Source: Serratia nematodiphila DZ0503SBS1 | Lineage (GTDB): Bacteria; Pseudomonadota; Gammaproteobacteria; Enterobacterales; Enterobacteriaceae | Reading direction: 5' to 3' | Assembly: GCF_000738675.1 (NCBI RefSeq) | Contig: NZ_JPUX01000001.1 | Coordinates: forward strand, 868,001-932,000 | Length of the DNA: 64,000 nucleotides | In this document: in pieces, positions 35,395 through 45,691 of the stretch | Position numbering within the stretch: the first letter of the stretch is position 1 | Layout: each line of letters opens with the position of its first letter | Notes under the pieces: model-generated | What the model was told of the DNA's origin: nothing | What the model saw: only the letters and a program-made list of their open reading frames with translations | The model's database searches: none | Program-made: the position numbers and the translations under genes

Positions 35395-36081
35395 ATGCAG
35401 CTTCATATTGTTTTAGTGGCTCCGGCGCGGCCGGAAAATGTCGGCGCGGCGGCGCGCGCGATGAAAACCATGGGCTTCACGTCGTTGCGCATCGTCGACA
35501 GCGAGGCGCACCTGCAGCCGGCGGCGCGCTGGGTGGCGCACGGTGCCGGCGAGATCCTCGACGGCGTGCAAACGTTCGCCACGCTGGAACAGGCGCTGGC
35601 GGGCGTGGATTTTACCGTCGCCACCACCGCCCGCAGCCGCGCGCGCTTTCACTACTACTGTACGCCGCCCGAACTGCTGGAACAGCTGAGCGAGCGTAAG
35701 CAGTGGGTCGGCCAGGCCGCGCTGGTGTTCGGCCGCGAAGATTCCGGCTTGACCAACGAAGAGCTGGCGTTGGCGGACTTGCTGACCGGCGTGCCGATGC
35801 AGGCGGACTATCCGTCGCTTAACCTGGGCCAGGCGGTGATGGTGTACTGCTATCAGCTGGCTAGCCTGATGGGTGTCAATACGCCACAGGAAACGGCGGC
35901 GTCGGAAGGGCAGCTTAAGGCGCTGCGCCGCCGCGCCGATGCCTTGTTGAGCGCGTTGGAGGTCGGCGATGACCAAAAATTGCGCGACTGGCTGCACCAG
36001 CGCCTCGGCGCGCTGCAACAACGAGATACGGCGATGCTGCATACGCTGCTGCACGATATCGAAAAAAAACTCGCCAAGTGA
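35395..36081 (+). CDS. yjtD: TrmJ-like SpoU-family RNA 2'-O-methyltransferase (LasT/YjtD)
   Basis: The 228-residue protein is a SPOUT (trefoil-knot) methyltransferase related to tRNA(Cm32/Um32) methyltransferase TrmJ. It has LVAPARPENVGAAARAMKTMGF at the N-terminus, VFGREDSGLTNEEL in motif 2 and YPSLNLGQAVMVYCYQL in motif 3, and matches E. coli LasT/YjtD in length. The RNA target is not established. The ATG at 35395 follows GGAAGAG; the earlier in-frame ATG at 35299 would add a basic, non-conserved stretch. It lies between arcA and thrL as in E. coli. Confidence 0.93.
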   Translation: MQLHIVLVAPARPENVGAAARAMKTMGFTSLRIVDSEAHLQPAARWVAHGAGEILDGVQTFATLEQALAGVDFTVATTARSRARFHYYCTPPELLEQLSERKQWVGQAALVFGREDSGLTNEELALADLLTGVPMQADYPSLNLGQAVMVYCYQLASLMGVNTPQETAASEGQLKALRRRADALLSALEVGDDQKLRDWLHQRLGALQQRDTAMLHTLLHDIEKKLAK

Positions 36082-36225
36082 TAGCGGCTCCATCAGACGG
36101 TTACCCAGCGTGATCCACTAGTAAATAGGCTTTAAGTTGTTTTTTTGTTCTGTCATTTTGCTTTTCACCTGTTGCATCGCGCATTACCGCCGCTGAACGG
36201 AAAATAAGCAAAAAAAAGAAATAGT

Positions 36226-36254
36226 TTGACTTGGGATAGCGATTGCTTTAACCA
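36226..36254 (+). promoter_or_regulatory. thr operon promoter
   Basis: TTGACT (36226-36231), a 17-base spacer and TAACCA (36249-36254) match the E. coli thrL promoter hexamers, and the AACCAATA stretch around the -10 is conserved too. The leader peptide follows about 20 bases downstream. Confidence 0.7.
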
Positions 36255-36275
36255 ATAGAGGGGACAGAGTATTTC

Positions 36276-36362
36276 ATGAGACAGACAGACAACATGCGCA
36301 ACATCAGCCTGAAAACCACAATTATTACCACCACCGATACCACAGGTAACGGGGCGGGCTGA
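36276..36362 (+). CDS. thrL: thr operon leader peptide ThrL
   Basis: The leader peptide senses charged tRNA-Thr and tRNA-Ile for attenuation of thrABC. Its control run [10 protein letters not shown] has seven Thr and two Ile codons within ten, then GNGAG and TGA; E. coli ThrL also ends TTGNGAG. Two in-frame ATGs exist: 36276 (28 residues) and 36294 (22 residues, MRNISLK, nearer the E. coli 21). I list the longer because GAGGGGACAGAG precedes it. The Asp codon breaking the Thr run is unusual. Confidence 0.88.
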   Translation: MRQTDNMRNISLKTTIITTTDTTGNGAG

Positions 36363-36380
36363 CGCGCACAGGAAACACAG

Positions 36381-36417
36381 AAAAAAGCCCGCACCTAATC
36401 AGTGCGGGCTTTTTTTT
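36381..36417 (+). terminator. thr attenuator (intrinsic terminator)
   Basis: The stem AGCCCGCAC/GTGCGGGCT (36386-36394, 36402-36410), extended by A:T pairs, has a 7-base loop and a run of eight T. It lies 18 bases after the thrL stop and 26 before thrA, the expected place for the attenuator. Confidence 0.95.
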
Positions 36418-36442
36418 CGGCTTAAATTCGGAGAGATCACAC

Positions 36443-38902
36443 ATGCGAGTGCTGAAATTTGGCGGAACCTCGGTGGCGAATGCAGAACGTTTTCTGCGCG
36501 TCGCCGACATCATGGAGAGTAATGCGCGTCAGGGACAGGTAGCCACGGTCTTGTCCGCCCCCGCAAAGATCACCAACCATCTGGTGGCAATGATCGACAA
36601 AACGGTGGCGGGCCAGGACATTCTGCCGAATATCAGCGACGCCGAGCGGATCTTTGCCGACCTGCTGAGCGGCCTGGCGCAGGCGCTGCCGGGCTTTGAA
36701 TACGATCGTTTGAAAGGCGTGGTCGATCAGGAGTTCGCGCAGCTCAAACAGGTGTTGCACGGGGTCTCGCTGTTGGGGCAGTGCCCGGACAGCGTCAACG
36801 CGGCGATCATCTGCCGCGGCGAAAAGCTCTCCATCGCCATCATGGAAGGGGTGTTCCGCGCCAAGGGTTATCCGGTCACGGTGATCAACCCGGTGGAGAA
36901 ACTGCTGGCGCAGGGCCACTACCTGGAGTCTACCGTGGATATCGCCGAGTCCACGCTGCGCATCGCCGCCGCGGCGATCCCGGCCGACCACATCGTGCTG
37001 ATGGCCGGTTTCACCGCCGGTAACGACAAGGGTGAGCTGGTGGTGCTGGGCCGCAACGGCTCCGACTATTCCGCCGCGGTGCTGGCCGCCTGCCTGCGCG
37101 CCGACTGTTGCGAAATCTGGACCGACGTCGACGGCGTGTATACCTGCGATCCGCGCACCGTGCCGGACGCCAGGCTGCTGAAATCGATGTCGTACCAGGA
37201 GGCGATGGAGCTTTCCTATTTCGGCGCCAAAGTGCTGCACCCTCGCACCATCACGCCGATTGCCCAATTCCAAATTCCTTGCCTGATAAAAAACACCTCC
37301 AACCCGCAGGCTCCCGGCACGCTGATCGGCAAAGACAGCACCGATGCCGATATGCCGGTGAAAGGCATCACCAACCTGAATAATATGGCGATGATCAACG
37401 TCTCCGGCCCGGGCATGAAAGGCATGGTCGGCATGGCTGCGCGGGTGTTCGCCGTGATGTCGCGCGCCGGCATTTCGGTGGTGTTGATCACCCAATCCTC
37501 TTCCGAATACAGCATCAGCTTCTGCGTGCCGCAGGGCGAACTGCAGCGCGCCCGCCGCGCGCTGGAGGAGGAGTTCTATCTGGAATTGAAAGATGGCGTG
37601 CTGGATCCGCTGGACGTCATGGAGCGCCTGGCGATCATCTCGGTAGTCGGCGACGGCATGCGCACCCTGCGTGGCATTTCAGCGCGCTTCTTCTCCGCGC
37701 TGGCGCGCGCCAACATCAATATCGTCGCCATCGCCCAGGGCTCTTCCGAGCGTTCAATCTCGGTGGTGGTCAGCAATGATTCCGCCACCACCGGCGTGCG
37801 CGTCAGCCACCAGATGCTGTTCAACACCGATCAGGTGATCGAAGTGTTCGTCATCGGCGTCGGCGGCGTCGGCGGGGCGCTGATCGAGCAGATCTACCGC
37901 CAACAGCCGTGGCTGAAGCAAAAACATATCGATCTGCGGGTGTGCGGCATCGCCAACTCGCGCGTGATGCTGACCAACGTGCACGGCATCGCGCTGGACA
38001 GCTGGCGGGACGAGCTGGCCGGCGCGCAGGAACCGTTCAATCTCGGCCGCCTGATCCGGCTGGTGAAGGAGTATCACCTGCTGAACCCGGTGATCGTCGA
38101 CTGTACCTCCAGCCAGGCGGTGGCCGATCAGTATGTGGACTTCCTGGCGGACGGCTTCCATGTGGTAACGCCGAACAAAAAGGCCAACACCTCGTCGATG
38201 AACTATTATCAGCAACTGCGCGCCGCCGCCGCCGGTTCGCACCGCAAGTTCCTCTACGACACCAACGTCGGCGCCGGTCTGCCGGTGATCGAGAACCTGC
38301 AAAACCTGCTGAACGCCGGCGATGAGCTGGTGCGTTTCTCCGGCATCCTGTCCGGTTCGCTGTCCTTTATTTTTGGCAAGCTGGATGAAGGGCTGTCGCT
38401 GTCGGCGGCGACTCTGCAGGCCAGAGCCAATGGCTACACCGAGCCGGATCCGCGCGACGATCTGTCCGGTATGGACGTGGCGCGCAAGCTGCTGATCCTG
38501 GCGCGCGAAGCCGGTTACAAGCTGGAGCTGAGCGATATCGAGGTCGAGCCGGTGCTGCCGCCGTCCTTCGACGCGTCGGGCGACGTGGACACCTTCCTGG
38601 CGCGGTTGCCGGAGCTGGATAAAGAGTGCGCGCGCAACGTGGCCAATGCCGCCGAGCAAGGCAAGGTGCTGCGCTATGTCGGCCTGATCGACGAGGGGCG
38701 CTGCAAGGTGCGCATTGAGGCGGTGGACGGCAACGATCCGTTGTATAAAGTGAAGAACGGCGAGAACGCGCTGGCCTTCTACAGCCGTTATTATCAGCCG
38801 CTGCCGCTGGTGCTGCGCGGCTACGGCGCCGGTAACGATGTGACCGCAGCGGGCGTGTTCGCCGATCTGCTGCGCACACTGTCATGGAAGTTGGGAGTTT
38901 AA
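36443..38902 (+). CDS. thrA: Bifunctional aspartokinase I / homoserine dehydrogenase I
   Basis: ThrA catalyses the first and third steps of threonine synthesis: phosphorylation of aspartate and NADPH-dependent reduction of aspartate semialdehyde to homoserine. The 819-residue protein has the aspartokinase signature [17 protein letters not shown] at its N-terminus, two ACT regulatory domains in the centre (threonine feedback), and a homoserine dehydrogenase domain with the nucleotide-binding [17 protein letters not shown] and the [12 protein letters not shown] motif. Length and sequence match E. coli ThrA (820). thrB begins one base after its stop. Confidence 0.98.
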   Translation: MRVLKFGGTSVANAERFLRVADIMESNARQGQVATVLSAPAKITNHLVAMIDKTVAGQDILPNISDAERIFADLLSGLAQALPGFEYDRLKGVVDQEFAQLKQVLHGVSLLGQCPDSVNAAIICRGEKLSIAIMEGVFRAKGYPVTVINPVEKLLAQGHYLESTVDIAESTLRIAAAAIPADHIVLMAGFTAGNDKGELVVLGRNGSDYSAAVLAACLRADCCEIWTDVDGVYTCDPRTVPDARLLKSMSYQEAMELSYFGAKVLHPRTITPIAQFQIPCLIKNTSNPQAPGTLIGKDSTDADMPVKGITNLNNMAMINVSGPGMKGMVGMAARVFAVMSRAGISVVLITQSSSEYSISFCVPQGELQRARRALEEEFYLELKDGVLDPLDVMERLAIISVVGDGMRTLRGISARFFSALARANINIVAIAQGSSERSISVVVSNDSATTGVRVSHQMLFNTDQVIEVFVIGVGGVGGALIEQIYRQQPWLKQKHIDLRVCGIANSRVMLTNVHGIALDSWRDELAGAQEPFNLGRLIRLVKEYHLLNPVIVDCTSSQAVADQYVDFLADGFHVVTPNKKANTSSMNYYQQLRAAAAGSHRKFLYDTNVGAGLPVIENLQNLLNAGDELVRFSGILSGSLSFIFGKLDEGLSLSAATLQARANGYTEPDPRDDLSGMDVARKLLILAREAGYKLELSDIEVEPVLPPSFDASGDVDTFLARLPELDKECARNVANAAEQGKVLRYVGLIDEGRCKVRIEAVDGNDPLYKVKNGENALAFYSRYYQPLPLVLRGYGAGNDVTAAGVFADLLRTLSWKLGV

Positions 38903-38903
38903 T

Positions 38904-39833
38904 ATGGTTAAGGTGTATGCACCGGCCTCGATCGGTAACGTCAGCGTCGGTTTTGATGTGCTGGGCGCGGCGGTTTCGCCGATCGACGGCACGCTGCTGG
39001 GCGACTGCGTCAGCGTGGAAGCCGCCGAGACGTTCAGTCTGCAAAACGCCGGGCGCTTCGTCAGCAAGCTGCCGGCCGAGCCGAAAGAGAACATCGTTTA
39101 TCAATGCTGGGAGCGTTTCTGCCAGGAGATCGGCCGCGAAGTGCCGGTGGCGATGCGGCTGGAAAAGAACATGCCGATCGGATCGGGGCTGGGCTCCAGC
39201 GCTTGTTCGGTGGTGGCCGGGCTGATGGCGATGAACGAATTTTGCGATCGCCCGCTGGATAAGACGACGCTGCTCGGTCTGATGGGCGAGCTGGAAGGCC
39301 GCATTTCCGGCAGCGTGCATTACGACAACGTGGCGCCTTGCTACCTGGGCGGCCTGCAGCTGATGCTGGAAGAAGAAGGCATCATCAGCCAGGAAGTGCC
39401 GTGCTTCGACGATTGGCTGTGGGTCATGGCCTATCCGGGCATCAAGGTCTCCACCGCCGAAGCGCGCGCCATTTTACCCGCGCAGTACCGCCGTCAGGAT
39501 TGCATCAGCCACGGCCGTTATCTGGCCGGCTTTATTCACGCCTGCCACACCCGGCAGCCGCAGCTGGCCGCCAAATTAATGCAGGACGTGATCGCCGAGC
39601 CGTACCGCACCCGGCTGCTGCCGGGCTTCGCCGAAGCGCGCAAGGCGGCGCAGGAGATCGGCGCGCTGGCCTGCGGCATCTCCGGCTCCGGCCCGACGCT
39701 GTTCGCCGTCTGCAACGACGGCGCCACCGCGCAACGCATGGCCGCCTGGCTGCAACAACACTATCTGCAAAACGACGAAGGTTTTGTTCATATTTGCCGT
39801 CTGGATACCGCAGGCGCTCGACTACTGGGATAA
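38904..39833 (+). CDS. thrB: Homoserine kinase
   Basis: ThrB phosphorylates homoserine. The 309-residue protein belongs to the GHMP kinase family, with the ATP-binding [17 protein letters not shown] and the C-terminal [12 protein letters not shown] motif. It starts one base after the thrA stop and ends three bases before thrC, so all three thr genes are translated from one message. Confidence 0.98.
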   Translation: MVKVYAPASIGNVSVGFDVLGAAVSPIDGTLLGDCVSVEAAETFSLQNAGRFVSKLPAEPKENIVYQCWERFCQEIGREVPVAMRLEKNMPIGSGLGSSACSVVAGLMAMNEFCDRPLDKTTLLGLMGELEGRISGSVHYDNVAPCYLGGLQLMLEEEGIISQEVPCFDDWLWVMAYPGIKVSTAEARAILPAQYRRQDCISHGRYLAGFIHACHTRQPQLAAKLMQDVIAEPYRTRLLPGFAEARKAAQEIGALACGISGSGPTLFAVCNDGATAQRMAAWLQQHYLQNDEGFVHICRLDTAGARLLG

Positions 39834-39836
39834 CGC

Positions 39837-41126
39837 ATGAAACTGTACAACCTTAAGGATCACAACGAGCAGGTCAGCTTCGCGCAGGCGATCAAACAAG
39901 GCCTGGGCAAGCAGCAGGGGCTGTTCTTCCCGCTGGAGCTGCCGGCGTTCGAACTGACCGAAATCGACCAACTGCTGGAGCAGGATTTTGTCACCCGCAG
40001 CAGCCGTATTCTGTCGGCCTTTATCGGCGAAGAGGTGCCGGAAGCGGCGTTGAAGAAACGCGTACAGGCCGCCTTTGAGTTCCCGGCGCCGGTGGCGAAA
40101 GTGACGGAAGACGTCTCCTGTCTGGAGCTGTTCCACGGCCCGACGCTGGCGTTCAAAGACTTCGGTGGCCGCTTTATGGCGCAGATGCTGGCGGAAGTGG
40201 CCGGCGATCAGCCGGTGACCATTTTGACCGCCACCTCCGGCGACACCGGCGCCGCGGTGGCGCATGCCTTCTACGGCCTGAAAAACGTACGGGTGGTGAT
40301 CCTGTATCCACAGGGCAAAATCAGCCCGCTGCAGGAAAAGCTGTTCTGTACCCTGGGCGGCAACATCCACACCGTGACGATCGACGGCGACTTCGACGCC
40401 TGTCAGGCGCTGGTGAAGCAGGCGTTCGACGATCAGGAATTGAAAGACGCGCTGCACCTGAACTCGGCCAACTCGATCAACATCAGTCGCTTGCTGGCGC
40501 AGATCTGCTACTACTTCGAGGCGGTGGCGCAGCTGCCGCAGGAAGCGCGCAATCAGCTGGTGATTTCGGTGCCGAGCGGCAACTTCGGCGATCTGACCGC
40601 CGGGTTGCTGGCCAAATCGCTGGGCCTGCCGGTGAAGCGCTTCATCGCCGCCACCAACGCCAACGACACCGTGCCGCGCTTCCTGACCAGCGGCCAGTGG
40701 CAGCCGCACGCCACGGTCGCGACGCTGTCCAACGCCATGGACGTCAGCCAGCCAAACAACTGGCCGCGCGTGGAAGAGCTGTTCCGTCGCAAGGTCTGGC
40801 AGTTGAAAGAGCTGGGTCACGCGGCGGTCAGCGACGAGACCACCAAAGACACGATGCGTGAGCTGGCCGAGCTGGGCTATATCTCCGAACCGCACGCGGC
40901 CATCGCCTACCGCGCGCTGCGCGATCAGCTGCAGGAAGGGGAGTTCGGTCTGTTCCTCGGCACCGCGCATCCGGCCAAGTTTAAAGAGAGTGTGGAAGCT
41001 ATCCTCGGCCAGGAACTGCCGTTGCCGAAAGCGCTGGCGTTGCGGGCCGATCTGCCGCTGCTGTCGCACACGCTGCCGGCCAGTTTCGGCGAGCTGCGCA
41101 CGTTCCTGATGGGGCTGCCGGCCTGA
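39837..41126 (+). CDS. thrC: Threonine synthase
   Basis: ThrC converts O-phosphohomoserine to threonine with pyridoxal phosphate. The 429-residue product has the PLP-lysine segment GPTLAFKDFGGRFMAQ, the phosphate-binding TSGDTGAAVAHA and SVPSGNFGDLTAG, and the normal enterobacterial length. It is the last gene of thrLABC and is followed by an intrinsic terminator shared with the convergent yaaA. Confidence 0.98.
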   Translation: MKLYNLKDHNEQVSFAQAIKQGLGKQQGLFFPLELPAFELTEIDQLLEQDFVTRSSRILSAFIGEEVPEAALKKRVQAAFEFPAPVAKVTEDVSCLELFHGPTLAFKDFGGRFMAQMLAEVAGDQPVTILTATSGDTGAAVAHAFYGLKNVRVVILYPQGKISPLQEKLFCTLGGNIHTVTIDGDFDACQALVKQAFDDQELKDALHLNSANSINISRLLAQICYYFEAVAQLPQEARNQLVISVPSGNFGDLTAGLLAKSLGLPVKRFIAATNANDTVPRFLTSGQWQPHATVATLSNAMDVSQPNNWPRVEELFRRKVWQLKELGHAAVSDETTKDTMRELAELGYISEPHAAIAYRALRDQLQEGEFGLFLGTAHPAKFKESVEAILGQELPLPKALALRADLPLLSHTLPASFGELRTFLMGLPA

Positions 41127-41147
41127 AGTTCGGCAGGGTAAAATGCG

Positions 41148-41174
41148 AAAAGCCGTCTTGCGACGGCTTTTTTT
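41148..41174. terminator. Bidirectional terminator between thrC and yaaA
   Basis: AGCCGTC (41151-41157), loop TTGC, GACGGCT (41162-41168) and then seven T form an intrinsic terminator for thrABC. The A run on the left serves the minus strand. The yaaA stop codon lies inside the T run. Confidence 0.9.
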
Positions 41175-41949
41175 ATGCTTGTTCCGGGCGTTTGAACACC
41201 AGCTCGTTGCCCTGCGAGGCGGCTTCGTCGAAGGCGTAGCCTTCCAGGTTGAAGTCCGCCAGCTGCTCGCTGCGCGTCAGGCGGTTTTTGATGATAAAGC
41301 GGCTCATCAACCCGCGCGCTTTCTTGGCGTAGAAGCTGATGACCTTGAACTTGCCGTTCTTCTCGTCGAGGAACACCGGTTTGATCAGCGAACCGTGCAA
41401 CTTGGCCGGTTTCACCGCTTTGAAATACTCGTCGGAGGCCAGGTTGACCACCACGTCGTCGCCCTGTTGCTCCAGCGCTTCGTTGAGCTTTTGGGTGATC
41501 TGATCGCCCCAGAAGCTGTACAGATCTTTGCCCTTCGGGTTTTCCAGCTTGATGCCCATCTCCAGCCGGTACGGCATCATCAGATCGAGCGGCCGCAGCA
41601 CGCCATACAGGCCGGACAGCATGCGCAAATGCTGCTGGGCGAAGTCGAAATCGGCTTCGTTGAAATCCTGCGCCTGCAGGCCGGTATAAACATCGCCCTT
41701 GAACGCCAGCAACGCCTGGCGGGCATTGTCCAGGGTAAATTTCGGCTGCCATTCGCTAAAGCGCGCGGCGTTGAGCCCGGCCAGCTTGTCGCTGATGCTC
41801 ATCAGGCTGGCGATTTGCGCCGGCGTCAGCGCGCGGCAAATTTTGATAAGCCGCTGAGATTTGTCCAGCAGTTCGGGCTGCGTGAAGCGTTCTGTCGCCA
41901 GCGGGCTTTCGTAATCGAGCGTTTTTGCAGGGGAAATAATAACGAGCAT
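41173..41949 (-). CDS. yaaA: Peroxide stress protein YaaA
   Basis: YaaA (DUF328) limits free intracellular iron during hydrogen peroxide stress and is under OxyR control in E. coli; it adopts a DNA-binding fold. The 258-residue product has the family's N-terminus [23 protein letters not shown], the central [17 protein letters not shown] and C-terminal [16 protein letters not shown]. The ATG at 41949 gives exactly the E. coli length and follows AGGAT; the open frame to 42042 is not needed. Confidence 0.95.
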   Translation of the reverse strand: MLVIISPAKTLDYESPLATERFTQPELLDKSQRLIKICRALTPAQIASLMSISDKLAGLNAARFSEWQPKFTLDNARQALLAFKGDVYTGLQAQDFNEADFDFAQQHLRMLSGLYGVLRPLDLMMPYRLEMGIKLENPKGKDLYSFWGDQITQKLNEALEQQGDDVVVNLASDEYFKAVKPAKLHGSLIKPVFLDEKNGKFKVISFYAKKARGLMSRFIIKNRLTRSEQLADFNLEGYAFDEAASQGNELVFKRPEQA

Positions 41950-42054
41950 GGCCAGATCCTGTTTATCCAAGTGCGCATACTGTAGCAAAAAGCGCGGAAA
42001 AAAGGGGCAATCAGTCCAATAGGCGGGGCGTGCATCGCACACGCCCCGGAATAC

Positions 42055-43491
42055 TCAGCGCGGCGGCTGCTTGTCGTCCCACACGCCCGGCTCCAGCTGC
42101 GATTTCAGCTCTGGGTAGCGGTTGGCGTCGAAGGTCGGCAGTTTGCCCAGGCGGCGCTGGCGATGGTAATCGTCGGCCAGCTTCAGCGCCACCCGCGACA
42201 GCAGCAGGATCGCCGTCAGGTTGGTGATCGCCATCAGCGCCATGGAGGTATCCGCCATTTTCCACACCAGCGGCAGCTCCGCCAGCGCGCCGAACATCAC
42301 CATGCCCAGCGCCACGCAGCGGAAAATCAGCAGGCCGCCCGGATGATTGTGTTCGAGGAACACCAGGTTGCTCTCGGCATAGGCGTAGTTGGCGATGATC
42401 GAGGTAAAGGCGAAGAAGAAGATGGCGATAGCGACGAACGGCGTGCCCCAACTGCCGACGGCGGTCGACAGCGCGCGCTGGGTCAGATCGATGCCGCTGA
42501 TGCTGTCGGTCGGCTGATCGAGAATGCCGGAGGAGAGGATGATCGCCGCGGTGGCGCTGCAGATGACGATGGTGTCGATAAATACCCCGAGCATCTGCAC
42601 GTAGCCCTGTGAAGCGGGATGCGGCGGATAAGGCGAGGCGGATGCCGCCGCGTTGGGCGCCGATCCCATGCCGGCTTCATTGGAGAACAGGCCGCGCTGC
42701 ACGCCCTGGGTCATCGCCTGGGAGATACCGTAACCGACGGCGCCGGCCGCGGCTTCCTGCAGGCCGAAGGCGCTTTTGAAGATCAGCGTCAGGATCGCCG
42801 GCATGTGCTCGATGTTATGGCCAATCACCCAGAGAGCCAGCAGCAGGTAGGCGCCGGCCATCAGTGGCACCACCAGCTCGGCCACTTTGGCGATGGAGCG
42901 GATGCCGCCGAAGATCACCACGCCGCTCAGCAGCACCAGACCGATGCCGACGTGCAGCGGCTGTAAGTGGAAGGCGACGGCGGAAGCTTGCGCGATGGAG
43001 TTGGCCTGCACGGCGTTGAACACCAGACCGAATGCGATGATCAGGAAGATCGAAAACAACACGCCCATCCAGCGCATGCCAAGGCCTTTTTCCATGTAAT
43101 AGGCCGGGCCGCCACGGTAGTTGCCGTTATCGTCTTTGGTTTTATAGAGCTGAGCCAGCGAGCTTTCCACAAATGAGGTGGCCATGCCGATAAACGCCAC
43201 CACCCACATCCAGAAGATGGCGCCGGGGCCGCCGGCGGTCAGGGCGATGGCGACGCCGGTCAGGTTGCCGGTGCCGACGCGCGCTGCCAGCGTGGTGCAC
43301 AGCGCCTGGAAAGAGGAGATGCCGGCGCTGTCGCTTTTATTGCTGTTTTTCAACACCGAGAACATGTGGCTGAAGTGGCGGAGCTGAATAAAGCGGGTGC
43401 GCAGCGTGAAGTAAATGCCGGTGCCGAGCAGCAGATAAATCAGCACCGACCCCCACAAAATGTTGTTTATAAAATTCATCAGGTCCGTCAA
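42055..43491 (-). CDS. Sodium/alanine symporter (AGCS family) YaaJ-like
   Basis: The 478-residue inner-membrane protein belongs to the alanine or glycine:cation symporter family. It shows GTGNLTGVAIALTAGGPGAIFWMW in the substrate/cation region, GMATSFVESSLAQLYK, and FSNEAGMGSAPNAAA, the family signature. I place the start at TTG 43491 because AGGAGGG lies 5 bases before it and the resulting N-terminus aligns with E. coli YaaJ; the ATG at 43479 is 17 bases from that signal. It has the genomic position of yaaJ, but similarity is moderate, so the exact substrate (alanine, glycine or serine) is open. Confidence 0.9.
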   Translation of the reverse strand: MTDLMNFINNILWGSVLIYLLLGTGIYFTLRTRFIQLRHFSHMFSVLKNSNKSDSAGISSFQALCTTLAARVGTGNLTGVAIALTAGGPGAIFWMWVVAFIGMATSFVESSLAQLYKTKDDNGNYRGGPAYYMEKGLGMRWMGVLFSIFLIIAFGLVFNAVQANSIAQASAVAFHLQPLHVGIGLVLLSGVVIFGGIRSIAKVAELVVPLMAGAYLLLALWVIGHNIEHMPAILTLIFKSAFGLQEAAAGAVGYGISQAMTQGVQRGLFSNEAGMGSAPNAAASASPYPPHPASQGYVQMLGVFIDTIVICSATAAIILSSGILDQPTDSISGIDLTQRALSTAVGSWGTPFVAIAIFFFAFTSIIANYAYAESNLVFLEHNHPGGLLIFRCVALGMVMFGALAELPLVWKMADTSMALMAITNLTAILLLSRVALKLADDYHRQRRLGKLPTFDANRYPELKSQLEPGVWDDKQPPR

Positions 43492-43874
43492 TGGATCCCT
43501 CCTCTTATCGAAATTTAATGCGCACCTTGCAGCATCCACCGCAGGTGAAAAACATTGGCCTATTTTTTACAAGAGCTTAGCTGGAATCTGTCCGGCGTCA
43601 GTCGATTAAGATTTTTCGCAGATTAGCGGACGAATTGCATCAATTTTTTCGAATTTAACATAATTTATTCGGACAATAGCACGTTATTGCCTTTCCATCC
43701 GCTCGGTAATGGCGAAAGATATCGGCGTAAACGGTTGCTCGCCCAAGGATAAAACAGATGCTTGTGCGCCGCGGTTTTCCAGCCTTGCACCGGGCTTGGC
43801 GCATGTTATTATCAGGGTAGGGCATGGTTGAACAATGCCAAAAGTTCATGCACAAACGATGAGATAATGCCAAC
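43492..43874. promoter_or_regulatory. Divergent symporter-talB intergenic region (383 bp)
   Basis: No convincing gene is present; the frame at 43655-43912 on the minus strand runs into talB and resembles nothing known. On the plus strand TTGCAC (43785-43790), 16 bases, TATTAT (43807-43812) form a sound sigma-70 promoter for talB with a leader of about 55 bases. The left half is AT-rich. Confidence 0.55.
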
Positions 43875-44828
43875 ATGACCGACAAATTAACTTCCCTGCG
43901 CCAGCTGACCACGGTGGTTGCAGATACGGGTGATATCGCGGCAATGAAGCTGTATCAACCGCAGGACGCCACAACCAACCCTTCGCTGATCCTCAATGCA
44001 GCCCAAATTCCTGAATACCGCAAACTGATTGACGAAGCCATCGCCTGGGCGCGCGGCCAGAGCAGCGATCGCGAGCAGCAAATCGCCGATGCCGCCGACA
44101 AGCTGGCGGTCAACATCGGTCTGGAGATCCTCAAACTGGTTCCCGGCCGCATCTCCACCGAGGTGGACGCGCGTCTGTCTTACGACACCGTTGCCAGCGT
44201 GGCCAAGGCCAAGCGCCTGATCAAGCTGTACAACGAAGCCGGCATCAGCAACGATCGCATTCTGATCAAACTGGCCTCGACCTGGCAGGGCATCCGCGCG
44301 GCGGAGCAGTTGGAGAAAGAAGGCATCAACTGTAACCTGACGCTGCTGTTCTCCTTCGCTCAGGCTCGCGCCTGTGCCGAAGCCGGCGTTTACCTGATCT
44401 CGCCGTTCGTCGGCCGTATCCTCGACTGGTACAAAGCCAACGGCGACAAGAAAGAGTTCGCCCCGCACGAAGATCCGGGCGTGATCTCCGTGACCGAAAT
44501 TTACCAGTATTACAAACAGCACGGCTACAACACCGTGGTGATGGGCGCCAGCTTCCGCAACGTCGGCGAAATCATCGAACTGGCCGGCTGCGACCGCCTG
44601 ACCATCGCGCCTGCGCTGCTGAAAGAGCTGGCGGAGAGCGAAGGCGCGCTGGAGCGCAAACTGTCTTATACCGGTGAAGTGAAGGCGCGTCCTGCCGCAC
44701 TGACCGAACCTGAGTTCTACTGGCAGCACAACCAGGATCCGATGGCGGTTGAGAAACTGACCGACGGCATCCGCAAGTTCGCCGTAGACCAGGGCAAACT
44801 GGAAAAAATGATCGCCGACCTGCTGTAA
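43875..44828 (+). CDS. talB: Transaldolase B
   Basis: TalB moves a dihydroxyacetone unit between sedoheptulose-7-phosphate and glyceraldehyde-3-phosphate in the pentose phosphate pathway. The 317-residue product equals E. coli TalB. The first signature [10 protein letters not shown] lies near residue 35. The Schiff-base lysine is in [13 protein letters not shown], the second signature, about residue 132. A strong intrinsic terminator follows the stop. Confidence 0.98.
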   Translation: MTDKLTSLRQLTTVVADTGDIAAMKLYQPQDATTNPSLILNAAQIPEYRKLIDEAIAWARGQSSDREQQIADAADKLAVNIGLEILKLVPGRISTEVDARLSYDTVASVAKAKRLIKLYNEAGISNDRILIKLASTWQGIRAAEQLEKEGINCNLTLLFSFAQARACAEAGVYLISPFVGRILDWYKANGDKKEFAPHEDPGVISVTEIYQYYKQHGYNTVVMGASFRNVGEIIELAGCDRLTIAPALLKELAESEGALERKLSYTGEVKARPAALTEPEFYWQHNQDPMAVEKLTDGIRKFAVDQGKLEKMIADLL

Positions 44829-44848
44829 TTCCCGCAGATTGCGCAGTA

Positions 44849-44875
44849 AAAAGGTGGCTCAGGCCACCTTTTTTT
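44849..44875 (+). terminator. Intrinsic terminator of talB
   Basis: The stem GGTGGC/GCCACC (44853-44858, 44863-44868), extended by A:T pairs, has a TCAG loop and is followed by seven T. A second GC-rich inverted repeat (44886-44901) follows without a T run. Confidence 0.93.
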
Positions 44876-44979
44876 ATGCCCGACGCCCCCGCAGGCGGGG
44901 GAAGCCCTTATACTCTCGGCAATGACAACAGAACGGGAGACGAACCCGTTCGAACCCCATCAGGCTGTAGAGGTTACGC

Positions 44980-45567
44980 ATGGATATTTTACGTATTGGT
45001 TTGGTTTCCGTTTCCGACCGCGCTTCCGGCGGCGTTTACCAGGATAAAGGCATTCCGGCGCTGGAGGAGTGGCTGGCCGGCGCGCTGGCGACGCCGTTCA
45101 AGCTGGAAACACGGCTGATCCCCGATGAGCAGACGCAAATTGAACAGACGCTGTGCGAACTGGTGGACGAAATGGGCTGCCATCTGGTGCTGACCACCGG
45201 CGGCACCGGGCCGGCGCGCCGCGACGTCACCCCCGACGCCACGCTGGCGATCGCCGATCGCGTGATGCCCGGCTTCGGCGAGCAAATGCGTCAGATCAGC
45301 CTACACTATGTGCCAACGGCAATTCTTTCTCGCCAGGTGGGGGCGATCCGCAAACAGGCGCTGATCATCAACCTGCCCGGCCAACCGAAGTCGATCAAGG
45401 AAACGCTGGAAGGGGTAAAGGATGAGCAGGGCAATGCGGTGGTGCACGGCATCTTCGCCAGCGTGCCTTACTGCATTCAACTGCTCGACGGGCCTTACGT
45501 CGAAACGCACGCCGCGGTGGTAGCAGCATTTCGGCCAAAGAGCGCGCGTCGCGAGATAAACCTCTAA
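44980..45567 (+). CDS. mog: Molybdopterin adenylyltransferase
   Basis: Mog (MogA) adenylates molybdopterin, preparing it for molybdate insertion by MoeA. The 195-residue protein matches E. coli Mog in length and carries the molybdopterin-binding TTGGTGPARRDVTPDA, followed by PGFGEQMR and the conserved INLPGQPKSIKETL. A good AGAGG precedes the ATG. In E. coli mog also follows talB. Confidence 0.97.
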   Translation: MDILRIGLVSVSDRASGGVYQDKGIPALEEWLAGALATPFKLETRLIPDEQTQIEQTLCELVDEMGCHLVLTTGGTGPARRDVTPDATLAIADRVMPGFGEQMRQISLHYVPTAILSRQVGAIRKQALIINLPGQPKSIKETLEGVKDEQGNAVVHGIFASVPYCIQLLDGPYVETHAAVVAAFRPKSARREINL

Positions 45568-45691
45568 ATTTCAGCAATCTGCGAGATCGGCTTCAGCCCG
45601 TCTGGTGTGAAAATAATTTGCCGCTATAGTAAGGATTCTTTTACAGAAAGCCTGCGGCTTTTATTTTTACAGCCTTTACCGACGGTGCCCT

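Noticed and set aside
43655..43912. Minus-strand open frame of 85 codons between the alanine symporter gene and talB
   Set aside because: It overlaps the talB start and promoter and has no similarity or ribosome binding site.
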